Part shown: positions 24,101-32,491 of the stretch, in pieces
Numbering within the stretch: the first letter of the stretch is position 1
How the letters are laid out: each line of letters begins with the position of its first letter
Position numbers and translations under genes: made by a program
Notes under the pieces: model-generated
What the model was told of the DNA's origin: nothing
The model's database searches: none
What the model saw: the letters and a program-made list of their open reading frames with translations, nothing else
Assembly: GCF_030269485.1 (NCBI RefSeq)
Contig: NZ_BSTL01000025.1
Location: 82,162 to 146,161 of the forward strand
Length of the DNA: 64,000 nucleotides
From: Actinoplanes sp. NBRC 103695
GTDB lineage: Bacteria; Actinomycetota; Actinomycetes; Mycobacteriales; Micromonosporaceae
Direction: 5' to 3'

Positions 24101-26594
24101 CCCCGCCCTCGACTACCACAGCGGCGCGTACTCTCGCAGGGTACTGGAGCGGCATGAGCGTTTCCTCGATCTCGGCGAATACCTCTATAGCGCCGGCGTT
24201 GTCGGCGCCATCCAGATCTTTCGTGGGTACGCCGATGAGGCGGAGCGCTGGCACGCCCGGAGCGTGGTCAGGGCAACGGCCGGCTCGAACGAATTCCTCG
24301 GCAGCACCATCGCCGTTGTCGCCCCGCAGCTCGCGGCGCTGACCGGCCGGCCGGCCGAGGCGGCCGGCCAACTGCACGAGATTCGCCGATATCTGGCGAC
24401 GGCGCCGGAGAACCGGGCCCAGAGCGTCAACGTGGCGTTGACCGCGGTTCAGAACGCGTTGGAGCAGGGCGAGACCGGCGCGGCCTTCGACGATGCCGTC
24501 GCCGAGTTCACCGCACTCCGCCTCAAGCCAGCCACGACGTTCGCCATTTACCGGCCGTTCTGGGTGTACCAGGCTTTCGGCCGGCTCGCCCAGGCTGCCG
24601 CAGCGACGCCGGAGCAGCATGCGCAGCGGTACACCGCCGCCCGGCGGGCCGTGGTCGATTTGCGCAAGGCCGCCGACGGACCGGTGCTGCGCGCCTTCCA
24701 CCTGACCGCGGAGGCCGGCCTGCGCCAGCTCGGCGGCGATCCCGCCGGCGCCTTGCGGCACCTGGCCGCGGTGGAAGCTGACGCCGGCGTGGACGTCCCG
24801 CGGCTGGGCTACGAGGTGGCCCGTGTACGGGCCCGGGCATACGCGGGACTCGGCCGGCCGGAGGATGCCCGCCGCCAGGCGCAGGTAGCTCTGGCCCTGG
24901 CCGAGGCGTACGGCTGGATCGGGCGGGCCCGCTGGATCGGCGACGAGTTCCACCTGGACCGCAATCCGTCCGAACACACGCACAGTCGCGGGCCGGCAGG
25001 GCTTCGCGCGGGCGCCCAGTCCAGAACCATCGACCTACGCAGGCACCGAGCGAACGCGGTCCACCAGGTGAGCCTCGCCGCGGCGAGCATGCTGGATCCC
25101 GATCAGGTCACCCGGGTCGCGCTCGACGAGATCGTCCGGACCTTCTCCGCCGAACGCGCGTTCCTCTTCCTGTACGACGCCGGCGCCGACCGGCTCGTGC
25201 CATACCTCGGCCGCGACGACACCGACCAGGACCTCCAGCAGCTGACCGGCTATGGGTCGACGCTCGTGCAGCGGGTCTACGACAGCGGCGAAGCCCTCGT
25301 GGTCACCGGCAGCGAACAGGGCGCCGCCCTCGGCTCGCGAAGCGCGGTCGTGCACGGGCTACGCAGTATCATGGTTGCCCCGCTCGCTGTCCGCGGCCGG
25401 CTGCTCGGCGTCGTCTACCTCGACAGCCGCGTCGCCCGTGGCGTCTTCACGACCGACGACGTGGACACCCTGGTCGCGATCACCAACCACGTGGCGCTCT
25501 CGCTGGAGACGGCCCGCACGGCACAACTCGAGGTGGACGTCCACGCCGCACAGCGCCAGCGCGACCTGGCGGAGACCCTGCGCCGGGCGATGACCGACCT
25601 GGTCGCCATCCGCGATCCGCGGCTGGTCGCCCGGCAACTCCTGGTCACCTTGTCGGCCAACCTGCCGGCGCACGCCGCCGTCCTGCTGTACCGCGAACAC
25701 ACCGACGCGCCCTTGACGATCACCGTCCGCCCCGCCCGCGACGACCGCGACCCCGAGCCGGGCGGGCTGACCGATCAAGTGGACCCGGGGCTGTTGACCA
25801 CAGACATGACACTCCTCGCACTACTGTCGGAGACCACGCCGGTGCACCATACGGTGACCGAGCAGGCTCCACCACTGCCGAGCCTGCTCGGCCGGGAGAC
25901 CCGGGCGTGGCTCGCCCTGCCACTGTTCCTGCACGGCGAACACCGCGGGTTGCTGGTGGCCGCGACCACCGGCGCAGCCTTCACCGACACCGAGCAGGAG
26001 ATCGCTGCCACCTTGGCCAGCCAGGGCATCGCCGCGCTGGACAACGCCACCCTGTTCCAGCGCATCGAGGGCCTGGCTAGCCGCGACGGACTGACCGGCC
26101 TGCACAACCGGCGCCATTTCACCGACATCATCACCGAACACGCGACCCGCGGAATCGGCGAGCCGAGCCCGGTCGCCGCCATCATGATCGACATTGATCA
26201 CTTCAAAACGGTAAACGACACCCACGGCCACAGCGTCGGCGACGAGGTCATCCGGGCCGTCGCCGACCGGCTCGCCGAAAGCCTGCGCGACGGGGACCTG
26301 ATCTGCCGCTACGGCGGCGAGGAGTTCGCGGTCCTGCTACCGGACACCCCGGACGAGCAAGCCCGCGCCATCGCCGAGCGGCTCCGCCGTACGGTCGCGG
26401 CCGAGCCGGTGACCACCGCGGCCGGGCCACTGCCGGTGACCGTCAGCGTCGGGCTGGCCATCTCCTCCCGCCACGTCACCGACCTGACCACCATGCTCGA
26501 CATCGCCGACGGCGCCCTCTACGAAGCCAAACGCGGTGGCCGAAACCGCGTGGCGACCGCCGGCGACGCCGCGACCGCGTCGTCTCACGGCTAA
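21183..26594 (+). CDS. Ser/Thr kinase - AAA/STAND ATPase - helical repeat - GAF - GGDEF signalling protein
   Basis: About 1803 residues. The Hanks kinase domain (24-282) is complete: AVK55, HRD 145-147 with N152, DFG 165-167, APE 188-190. The ATPase domain has Walker A GPPGSGKS 333-340 and Walker B HLDDVQWAD near 459. A long helical region follows (620-1280). GAF domain 1 spans about 1290-1440 and a second GAF-like domain about 1465-1620. GGDEF is about 1627-1792, with RYGGEEF near 1710 and the inhibitory RxxD (RDGD) exactly five residues before GGEEF. It should therefore phosphorylate proteins and make cyclic di-GMP with product inhibition, all in the cytoplasm. The start is GTG 21183 or GTG 21192. 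It stands alone. Kinase-ATPase-GAF proteins are known; ending in GGDEF instead of a histidine kinase is less usual. Confidence 0.9.
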   Translation: MRRVTYLLAGPVGAEGPVDLGPEIEFIVELGRGSRSMVYRVRHRGGGHDGEYAVKLLRDSDADRAEVVAFRREAALLACLDHPGVTRIHEVGEAVGRPYLIMELVSGESLSQALVAGPLPESVAVDLIRQVADVLVVAHRAGMVHRDIKPDNIMIRSDSTACLIDFGLAGRAAAAVADATVGTLIYSAPEQTGALNRPVDGRADLYALGIVLYECLVGSPPFQADDAGDLIRLHMAARPPSVRAQRPELSIAVAAVVERLLAKDPDDRFAGAEDLRACLDRIAAGETEVSPAVAGTRIGRDSPLVGRTEPSSRLAARWRLAVAGRGGIAVVHGPPGSGKSRLVRELTGMVPADQPALYGKCVPDAAAPMAPILEAVRGLLAGVRQLGEPDRQMAEERLRAVATTDAGLLAVLSPALAQLLAVPEPALPDLDEPDSQRRYVDAVAALLTGIADAFGGAVLHLDDVQWADEPTHRVLRQLAGRIGDSRLLVVATARDDDAGRATITDLRTDLGEACDTEITLGPLDEPAVAGLVAEQLGLLRPPPRLAERLTTRSGGNPLAVLEYVRAIIDVGLLTPDWGAWRLDEAGLEALALPTQVMDLVLRRVEGLGDLARRLLTAAAAVGNRFPPELVAQVCGIDGAVAAPTFARAAEHRLIESAKGGALVFLHDRIREALLGELDDDDACRLHQRIAEELDRDVAGRIASDEEVYAIARHYLRGETERSPERLYRAALAAGTLALRRYQPSDAVQFLVSAEAAAQSSGLPVKPAFRMSIAGAASQAGNYDLAERQLTIALADEPDPVGRAGLYSTMARNDYLRARGVHGMEMCRRGLAELGHPLPRNPAVLAITTIALFGWGLVLGRLPASLVRATGARWELYRLRTELYLGAAGNAGITVQMPLLALISLRMLHLRHRLGHGSEYAQALAEFAALASIVGGRKSARRLLAQAAAAAEDIGDPRRLAQVLWINGLVHDTVPALDYHSGAYSRRVLERHERFLDLGEYLYSAGVVGAIQIFRGYADEAERWHARSVVRATAGSNEFLGSTIAVVAPQLAALTGRPAEAAGQLHEIRRYLATAPENRAQSVNVALTAVQNALEQGETGAAFDDAVAEFTALRLKPATTFAIYRPFWVYQAFGRLAQAAAATPEQHAQRYTAARRAVVDLRKAADGPVLRAFHLTAEAGLRQLGGDPAGALRHLAAVEADAGVDVPRLGYEVARVRARAYAGLGRPEDARRQAQVALALAEAYGWIGRARWIGDEFHLDRNPSEHTHSRGPAGLRAGAQSRTIDLRRHRANAVHQVSLAAASMLDPDQVTRVALDEIVRTFSAERAFLFLYDAGADRLVPYLGRDDTDQDLQQLTGYGSTLVQRVYDSGEALVVTGSEQGAALGSRSAVVHGLRSIMVAPLAVRGRLLGVVYLDSRVARGVFTTDDVDTLVAITNHVALSLETARTAQLEVDVHAAQRQRDLAETLRRAMTDLVAIRDPRLVARQLLVTLSANLPAHAAVLLYREHTDAPLTITVRPARDDRDPEPGGLTDQVDPGLLTTDMTLLALLSETTPVHHTVTEQAPPLPSLLGRETRAWLALPLFLHGEHRGLLVAATTGAAFTDTEQEIAATLASQGIAALDNATLFQRIEGLASRDGLTGLHNRRHFTDIITEHATRGIGEPSPVAAIMIDIDHFKTVNDTHGHSVGDEVIRAVADRLAESLRDGDLICRYGGEEFAVLLPDTPDEQARAIAERLRRTVAAEPVTTAAGPLPVTVSVGLAISSRHVTDLTTMLDIADGALYEAKRGGRNRVATAGDAATASSHG

Positions 26595-26819
26595 GCCTCG
26601 ATCCGCGGTCGGCTCGACAGCCGTCGAACCCCCGTCACCTCCAGCGTCATCCACCGACTCGGCCCAACGCTTGCCACCGGCCGACCTCCGCGCGACTTGA
26701 CCCGTACTCCCTCGACGCGCGGTGGCGACTGTCCGGTCTCAGAAATCATGTCGTTCGGCCATATGGCGGCCTGGGCTGCGACAAGTAGGTGTAGACGAAC
26801 CCGCCGACCCGTAGCGCCC

Positions 26820-27360
26820 GTGGGCGAGGCCGACAGCCCGTTGGGTCGCGACTTCTGTCTGACCTTGGTACGCGGGCCGGGCCGCGATGAGGTCATCGAG
26901 CGGCTGGGCGGCACGGAGCGGGTGGACATCGTCGGCGCGAGTCGGCTGCACGAGGCGGCAGATCTGGTGAGGTGGCGTCCGGATGTCTCCGAGAACGGCG
27001 CCTTCTACGCCGACCCGGGTGACCGGCTTGGTGCTGGTGGGGGTCGCTGACGCCGGTGCCTGGTCGATGATCGTGGAGCCCAACGGATTCTTCTGTACGG
27101 AACCGTCCGTCGTCGCGCTGTCTCGTGGCGGTGAGCAGGTGACGTTCTACCTCAACGAGAACACGTCGCCGGCCTTCACGTGGGCCCGTGAGGGTGAGGT
27201 GCTGGTGGAGTTCTGCCCCGACTATGCGGCGTCGCGGACCGGCAGCACGCCGGACGCCCTCGACGAGATAGTCGGCGAGCTGGGCTTCGGCGACGATCTC
27301 GGCCATGAGCGCACGCTCGCCCTCATGGAACGGCTGACCGGTGTCCGGGTCACACCGTGA
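26820..27360 (+). pseudogene. DUF6461-type protein, broken by a one-base frameshift
   Basis: The first frame from GTG 26820 reads GEADSPLGRDFCLTLVRG...DIVGASRLHEAADLVRW...AFYADP. The text then continues in another frame as VTGLVLVGVADAGAWSMI to TPEND near 27360 (ERTLALMERLTGVRVTP). Removing one G from the GGG at 27017-27019 joins them into a single 180-residue protein. The joined product resembles DUF6461 proteins, whose function is unknown. The first 114 bases are duplicated at 36196. This is either a real frameshift or a homopolymer sequencing error. Confidence 0.65.
26823..26936 (+). repeat. 114-bp dispersed repeat, copy 1
   Basis: This segment matches 36196-36309 in 111 of 114 positions; the differences are at 26849, 26870 and 26918. 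It encodes the N-terminal part of the DUF6461-type protein. Similarity stops abruptly on both sides. Confidence 0.9.
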
Positions 27361-27474
27361 CCTTCCGTCTGGCCGTAGACTGCCCGGTCATGAGCGTGGT
27401 CACGTTGGTGGCGGCCGTGCTCGGTCTGGCATTCGGCCGCGGCGTGTGCTCGTCGGCATCGCCGCGATGGCCTA

Positions 27475-27861
27475 CTAGGGTGCCGTCCCAGGCCACTGGT
27501 AGACCAAGGCCGCCGGTGGGAGCTCGTCATCGGTGAGTAATCGGACTAGTTCGTCGAGCAGTCCGTTCAGGTCCTCCAGACCGGCCAATCCATAAGTCTT
27601 GTTGACGACTCGGTCGTCGGTCAGGCGCACGGTGGAGAGATCAGCCTCGCCGGTGTTCCATATCGTGACCTCCACCAGCCACTCAGCGGACTCCAACTCA
27701 ACACCCGTCACCGCCTTTCCGTGATTCGGGTGCACCGGACGCACACGCTGACGCAATCCGAGCGCCGCCCACACCGACACCCGGTCCTCGAGCGCCGACG
27801 GCAGCTCCTCGAGAGGAAAGGTCACGGCGGCGATTATTCTGACGGGCGGCGCCGGGCGCAT
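27475..27861 (-). CDS. hypothetical protein, small immunity-like domain
   Basis: 128 residues, acidic, no signal peptide. The region VEVTIWNTGEADLSTVRLTDDRVVNKTYGLAGLEDLNGLLDELV alternates strands and helices like many single-domain cytoplasmic proteins found in polymorphic-toxin immunity gene arrays; that link is only a resemblance. ATG 27861 or the GTG at codon 14 could be the start. The gene stands next to IS21 remnants. No function is assigned. Confidence 0.5.
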   Translation of the reverse strand: MRPAPPVRIIAAVTFPLEELPSALEDRVSVWAALGLRQRVRPVHPNHGKAVTGVELESAEWLVEVTIWNTGEADLSTVRLTDDRVVNKTYGLAGLEDLNGLLDELVRLLTDDELPPAALVYQWPGTAP

Positions 27862-27867
27862 CTGGAT

Positions 27868-28269
27868 TTACCGCTGATAACGCTCGACAGAGCTCAACGG
27901 TCGGCCGTCGCCGGCGGGTGACCGGTGGGGCTTGAGCATCGGCGCCACCGTTTGGTGCCCGGCGTACTCAACTCGGCCATAAGTTGATCGCCGACGGCGA
28001 CGCGCGTCGAGGATGGTCGCGAACTCGACCGCGCGGGCCATCTTCGCTCGGACTCGGCTGGTGCCGGTCGCCGCAGCCTCGATCAGCCAGGCGTGGGCGC
28101 CGTCGCCGATGGCCAGGAAAGCGGCCGCCGCCTTGCTGCGTGGCCGTGGCCGTGGCCGCGGCGGACGCGGGTGATTCCCGCCCGGATGGTGCGGATGGTG
28201 CTCGTCGAGGATGCGCGGGTTGCTTGGGGTGGACAGCAGGTGCCGGGCGATCTCGGCGGTGCCCGTGTC
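27868..28269 (-). pseudogene. IS21-family IstA transposase, C-terminal remnant
   Basis: The frame from 28269 down to TAA 27868 reads AEIARHLLSTPSNPRI, a proline/arginine-rich spacer, then AAAFLAIGDGAHAWLIEAAA and TSRVRAKMARAVEFA. This is the characteristic C-terminal end of actinobacterial IstA transposases. The catalytic DDE domain and istB are absent. The reading frame has no start and lies at the edge of an intact gene, so the element is a fossil. Confidence 0.6.
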
Positions 28270-28579
28270 CGCACCTCGTGCGACGGAGCCGGCAGGCGGT
28301 TACGGGAGCAACGCCCGCCAGCCAGCACAACCGTACGAGGTCCGCCGCTCCGTGGCGCACTGACATGCCGCCATCCGGGCACTGATCGGTCGGACGGCGG
28401 TCACTCTCCGTGCCGAAGGGCAACGCCATGGCCTGCGTCCGGACATGGCCGATGTGAGCGCGCGAGGTTCCGGGTCATCGCAGAAGCACGATGCCGGCCG
28501 CCTCCGCGAACCCGTTTGCGTACCTGCCCGTTGACGCGATTGAGTCGGAGCCCACGCAGCCTCTGGCATCATCGCTTCA
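28270..28579. other. intergenic stretch, remnant-rich
   Basis: No gene supported. It joins the IstA fossil to the P-loop kinase gene and probably contains that gene's promoter. Confidence 0.35.
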
Positions 28580-29269
28580 ATGGCTGCGTTCCGGAAGCAG
28601 GTGCTTGGCGAAGTGGCCGACCGGATACTCGCGCTGCGGCTGGATCACCCGACACGCGCGGGGATCGACGGCCACTCCGCGGCTGGCAAGTCGACCCTGG
28701 CCGACGAACTGGCCGCCACCCTGCGCGGGAGGACGGCTCGGCCCGTGCTCCGGGTCACGATCGACCGCTTCAAACGGCATGTCGACCTGCGTACGCAATA
28801 TCCGCCCGGATCGCCGGAGAGCTACTACTTCGAGGTGTTCGACGTCGATGCCATCCGCGACGAGTTGCTGGCGCCGCTCGGTCCAGGTGGCAATCGCCGC
28901 TACCGGAGCCAGATCATGGACTTCAACGGTCGTACGCCCATCGACTCGAGCGTCCAGGTGGCCCCGGGCGACGCGATCCTAGTGGCGGACGGCGGGTTCC
29001 TGCAGAAGCCGGCCCTGTCACGACACTGGGACTTGCGCGTCTACCTCCACATTGAAACGGCGGAGGTGCTGCGCCGCGGCACGATCCGCGATCAGGCGTG
29101 GATGGACTCGGCAGAGGCGGCGGCTGCGCGATACCGCACGTACTACATCCCCGGCGAGGAGCTTTACCTGGCCGAGATCCGCCCGGCCGAACGAGCCGAC
29201 ATCGTCATCGACAACCGCGACTTCGACGCACCCTGCATCATGCGTGACCTTCCCAACCAAGGTCGATAG
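28580..29269 (+). CDS. uridine-kinase-like P-loop kinase
   Basis: A 229-residue nucleoside/phosphotransferase-type kinase. Walker A is GIDGHSAAGKST at about residues 28-39. The text then shows VTIDRFKRH and SPESYYFEVFD, corresponding to the DDFY and substrate-binding region of the uridine kinase/phosphoribulokinase superfamily, and VADGGFLQKPAL as the family's Walker B-like strand. The C-terminus has YYIPGEELYL and DIVIDNRD, a typical ending. The substrate is not certain. The gene is single, with a strong hairpin seven bases after the stop. Confidence 0.8.
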   Translation: MAAFRKQVLGEVADRILALRLDHPTRAGIDGHSAAGKSTLADELAATLRGRTARPVLRVTIDRFKRHVDLRTQYPPGSPESYYFEVFDVDAIRDELLAPLGPGGNRRYRSQIMDFNGRTPIDSSVQVAPGDAILVADGGFLQKPALSRHWDLRVYLHIETAEVLRRGTIRDQAWMDSAEAAAARYRTYYIPGEELYLAEIRPAERADIVIDNRDFDAPCIMRDLPNQGR

Positions 29270-29275
29270 TACTGA

Positions 29276-29294
29276 CCGCGGCGCCTAGCCGCGG
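29276..29294 (+). terminator. stem-loop terminator after the P-loop kinase gene
   Basis: A perfect 7-bp stem CCGCGGC / GCCGCGG with a five-base loop begins seven bases after the stop codon at 29269. It has no long T tract, as is usual in high-GC actinobacteria. Confidence 0.6.
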
Positions 29295-29723
29295 ACGATC
29301 GCCACACCGCGTGAGTGTCTCTCGTACCCGAGTGCGCTGTCATGGCCGATGAGAGTGCGTCAACGTAAGCACCTATTGCGAGAATCGGGGTGACCGTTAA
29401 ACCATCAGCGGCTCGGCCGTCACTGCGCCGATTCCGTTCGATCTATTCACGACCCGGGGGCTAGAACAGCGACAACGCCAACGAACAATCGCACACCTCG
29501 CCAGCCGGCATCGTTCTCGACTCGCCTGCCTGCCGTGGCCGCCGGTGTCCTGGCCCGGCCGGTTGAGCGTCGACGGAATCGTGTAAAGGACTCCCTGGGA
29601 ATGCTCGACCCTGCGGTCGACCGAACCTGATCGTTCGAGGCTTCGCCGGTATCGGGCACCACGTGCGCCGAGATAACGTCCCGCCGCACGCCCCATCCCG
29701 GGTGGCGTGCGGGCGGGGCGAGG
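29295..29723. other. 429-base intergenic stretch without a gene
   Basis: Codon bias is weak in all frames and no start/ribosome-site pair was found. Nothing else was recognised. It lies between the ends of two convergent genes. Confidence 0.45.
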
Positions 29724-30818
29724 TCAGTTGGCGGCGATGCCTTCACCGCCGACGGTGCCGGTGACCGTGGCCGAGCCGGTTGCGGTCAGAGACCCGTTCG
29801 CGTTGATCCGGTAGGCGTCGACGATGCCCTCGGCGCCGGTCTGGACGTAGAGGTGATGGCCGTCGGCGCTGACGGCGGCGTCCACGGTGCCCGGGTGGGT
29901 GCTGATGGTGCCCAGCGTGGTGAGCGTGCCGCCGGGGCCGGCACGGTAGGCCGAGACGGTGCCGCTGCCGGCGTTCGAAACGTAGAAGGCGCCGTTGGCG
30001 TACACGATCCAGCAGGTCGCCGCCTGCCCGGTTGCCGCCGTGTCGAGCGCGGTGATCGTCCCGTTGCGGTGCAGATCGAAGGTCGCCACCGCATTCGGGC
30101 CGGCCTCGGCGACGGCGAGGTTGCCGACACGGTCGAAGGTCGTCGCGAACGGGACCGCGCCGTCCTCGACGTTCACGACCGGCGACTTCGACAGACCGCC
30201 GAAGTGGTTCACGGCGAACACGTCGACCGCGTTGGTGTTGGCCTTGGTCGTGACCAGCAACTGTGAGCCGTCGGGGCTGAATGCGACCTGCCCCGGTGTG
30301 TGGGTGAACTCCGGTGCGGCGGCCGAGTCGAGGCCGAGACCACGGTTCCAGGACGGCACGCGAATCAGTCGGGTGCCGAGCCGCTGGAAGCCCTGCACGG
30401 AGCCGCCGTTGCGGGCGTTCAGGACGTAGACGAGATCGCCGTGGACGGCGATGCTGACCGGGAATGTCCCGCCGCTGCTGATCACCTGCAGCTTGCTGAG
30501 CCTGGTTCCGCGTACGCCGAAGGCCGTGAGGGTGTTGCTGCCCGCGTTCACCGCATAGAGCAGTCCGTGCGCGTGGTCGAGGGTGAGCGACCCCTGGGAG
30601 GCGAGCCGGTCGACGACCGCGCCGGTCAAGGCGCCACCGTTGCCGCCGGTAGCGTAGCGTCCGGCCTGCTTGAGCGCCGAGTCGTAGGCCACGACCGCGT
30701 TGCCGTCGGCGGCGTTGGTCTGCACGAAGAACCCGGGCTGTGCAGGAGCGGCGGCGGCCGGGCCGGCAAAGGCGAGTGTCGAGGCCAGGACGGTGCCGGC
30801 GATGAAGATGGACTCCAT
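29724..30818 (-). CDS. secreted lactonase-type (YVTN/Lactonase_7-like) beta-propeller protein
   Basis: 364 residues. A signal peptide spans residues 1-24 (ending AGPAAAAPA). The mature protein is a seven-bladed propeller with repeats of the form DHAHGLLYAVNAGSNTLTAF, HGDLVYVLNARNGGSVQGF, FSPDGSQLLVTTK and GAFYVSNAGSGTVSAY, the pattern of 6-phosphogluconolactonase-like and YVTN proteins. It is exported, so a cytosolic sugar-lactone role is unlikely. The ATG at 30818 has GAGGGAG upstream. It follows the ECF sigma/anti-sigma pair on the same strand with 58 bases between and may be a target or member of that operon. Confidence 0.82.
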   Translation of the reverse strand: MESIFIAGTVLASTLAFAGPAAAAPAQPGFFVQTNAADGNAVVAYDSALKQAGRYATGGNGGALTGAVVDRLASQGSLTLDHAHGLLYAVNAGSNTLTAFGVRGTRLSKLQVISSGGTFPVSIAVHGDLVYVLNARNGGSVQGFQRLGTRLIRVPSWNRGLGLDSAAAPEFTHTPGQVAFSPDGSQLLVTTKANTNAVDVFAVNHFGGLSKSPVVNVEDGAVPFATTFDRVGNLAVAEAGPNAVATFDLHRNGTITALDTAATGQAATCWIVYANGAFYVSNAGSGTVSAYRAGPGGTLTTLGTISTHPGTVDAAVSADGHHLYVQTGAEGIVDAYRINANGSLTATGSATVTGTVGGEGIAAN

Positions 30819-30876
30819 GGTGCTCCCTCGAATTGGCGTTGCTGACACAGGGTTCGTGTCCGCCGCACCGACGGCC

Positions 30877-31098
30877 TTACGGTGTGTCCGCGGTTCGTAA
30901 TAACTCGAGCAGCCCCGCCAGATCCACGGCGCACGGGCCACAGGCCCTGAGGTGCGTGGCGACCCCGGGATAGCGCCGCTCGGCGAGCCCGGGATGGTCG
31001 GCGACCAGTTCCGCGTACAGATGCAGGAGCTCCATCGCCTCGCCGCACCCGACGTCCCGCGGGTCCGTACGCAGGAATGCCTCCAGCCGCTCGTTCAT
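30877..31098 (-). CDS. zinc-finger anti-sigma factor (zf-HC2), short soluble form
   Basis: 73 residues. The zinc motif HxxxCxxC is seen as HLRACGPC near residues 49-56, with an upstream cysteine in VGCGEAMELL. There is no transmembrane helix, so this is the free anti-sigma domain that would bind the sigma factor encoded immediately upstream (four-base overlap). Redox or zinc loss may release the sigma factor, as in RsrA-type systems. It lacks the longer C-terminal part of RsrA. Confidence 0.75.
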   Translation of the reverse strand: MNERLEAFLRTDPRDVGCGEAMELLHLYAELVADHPGLAERRYPGVATHLRACGPCAVDLAGLLELLRTADTP

Positions 31099-31712
31099 CC
31101 GCGTCCTTCCTCCAGATAACCCTTGGCGGCGAGCGCTGCGCGCAACTTACCCCGTGCGTCGAACAACGTCTTGTAGATCGCGTTGCGGTTGGTCTCCCAC
31201 TCGACCACCAACGCGTCCAGCGAGATACCGTTCAGCACGATCGCCACGAAGACCCGGCGCTGCCGTTCGGTCAACTCCTGGTCGATGGCGTGCCGCAGGG
31301 CGTCGAGTAGTTCACGCCGCTGCGACTGCTCAACCGGCCCGAAACCGAACGCCGCCGGCAGCCGCTCCCAGTCCTCGGCGTCCATCGCCACGCCCGGCCG
31401 TTGCCAGAAATGCCGGCCGATCTTCGTGGAGACCTCGAACATCACGAACTTGTACGCCCAGGTCGTGAACCTGCTCTCGCCACGAAACGAGCTGAGCTTG
31501 CCGAGGATCGCCAGCATCGCGTCGGCGGCCGCTTGGTGGGCGATGTCGTCGAGCTCGGCCCCGCTGACCCGCAGCTGCCCGGCGCGGCGGCTCACCTCGC
31601 CGCGCGCGGCCCTCAACAGGAGCTCGTGCAATCGGCGTTGACCGGCCTGCTCGACGGCACCTGTCGCGCCGAGCTCCGCCAGCCACTGCGCGGACACATC
31701 GTCAAGGGCCAC
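31095..31712 (-). CDS. ECF-family RNA polymerase sigma factor
   Basis: 205 residues. Region 2 includes the -10 contact segment SRFTTWAYKFVMFEVSTKI (about residues 80-98). Region 4 is RQRRVFVAIVLNGISLDAL followed by a helix-turn-helix. It is paired with the anti-sigma gene downstream by a four-base overlap. A peroxiredoxin gene is divergent, starting only 42 bases away, which suggests oxidative stress as the signal. No own-type promoter could be proved. Confidence 0.88.
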   Translation of the reverse strand: MALDDVSAQWLAELGATGAVEQAGQRRLHELLLRAARGEVSRRAGQLRVSGAELDDIAHQAAADAMLAILGKLSSFRGESRFTTWAYKFVMFEVSTKIGRHFWQRPGVAMDAEDWERLPAAFGFGPVEQSQRRELLDALRHAIDQELTERQRRVFVAIVLNGISLDALVVEWETNRNAIYKTLFDARGKLRAALAAKGYLEEGRG

Positions 31713-31754
31713 CCGCCGATGGTAAGACCGACCGCGCCGGTGCCACTAATAGGC

Positions 31755-32228
31755 ATGACACTGCTGAAGCCAGGCGATGGCTTTCCCGCTCTCACCCTGA
31801 CCACCGCTGCCGGGGAACTCGCCTTGCCCGAGGCGCTCACCGGCGACTTCGGCATCGTGCTGGTCAACCGCGGCGTCTGGTGCCCCTACTGCGCCAGCCA
31901 GCTGCGATCCTTCCAGCGGGCGCAACCGAAACTCGCCGAAGCCGGCGCCAAGGTCGTCGCCCTCTGGGTCGACGACGAGGCAACCACCAAGGATTTCATT
32001 GACAAGAACAACATCCAATTCCCGATCGGGTACGGGGCGGATGCGGTCGCCGTGGCCGCGGCGACCGGCGCATTCGTCAACCTGGACCCCACCTACCTGC
32101 AGTCGACCGGCTTCGTCCTCGACCCGAACGGCAAGGTCCTGGTCAGCGTCTACTCCAGCGGCGCGATCGGCCGCCTGGTACCCGACGACGTGATCGGAAT
32201 GATCCAGTACGTGAGGTCACAGCACTAG
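31755..32228 (+). CDS. peroxiredoxin / AhpC-TSA (redoxin) family protein
   Basis: 157 residues with a thioredoxin-fold. The peroxidatic cysteine is in RGVWCPYCASQLRSF near residue 41, with a second cysteine three residues later. Later strands VVALWVDD, FIDKNNIQFPIGYG and GFVLDPNGKVLVSVY match the family. It would reduce peroxides or act as a bacterioferritin co-migratory-type thiol peroxidase. It is divergent from the ECF sigma gene, 42 bases apart, so the two probably share regulation. The ATG at 31755 lacks a strong ribosome site. Confidence 0.82.
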   Translation: MTLLKPGDGFPALTLTTAAGELALPEALTGDFGIVLVNRGVWCPYCASQLRSFQRAQPKLAEAGAKVVALWVDDEATTKDFIDKNNIQFPIGYGADAVAVAAATGAFVNLDPTYLQSTGFVLDPNGKVLVSVYSSGAIGRLVPDDVIGMIQYVRSQH

Positions 32229-32302
32229 GAGAAAGATCGGGTAGGCCACCATGGGCGGGCGCATTTGTTCTGCCGCTGATGGTGCGCGCAGGTCTTTGCG
32301 GT

Positions 32303-32455
32303 TCATACCGTTGTTGGCGGAGCCGTGCTCCGGCGAGCTGCCTTCAAAATCTGCCGCGCCGCGCGGTGAGTGCTCCACTCGATGAGGCCGACTACGAACG
32401 CGATAGGACCAAGAAGGAAGACGATGCCGGCGTCGCGGAGCCACCAGCCAGTCAT
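32303..32455 (-). CDS. small single-span membrane protein
   Basis: 50 residues: one hydrophobic helix (AGIVFLLGPIAFVVGLIEW, about residues 9-27) followed by a basic tail (RAARQILKAARRS). This is the expected topology of a small membrane protein, N-out. The ATG at 32455 is the only start; ribosome site is weak. The surrounding frame continues upstream as unrelated remnants, so it could be a chance fusion product. Confidence 0.35.
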   Translation of the reverse strand: MTGWWLRDAGIVFLLGPIAFVVGLIEWSTHRAARQILKAARRSTAPPTTV

Positions 32456-32491
32456 CGTCGTTACCACGCTCGCCGCGGGTTGCGCCCAGCC

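Noticed and set aside
22133..24157. 674-codon open frame
   Set aside because: Out-of-frame shadow inside the kinase-GGDEF gene.
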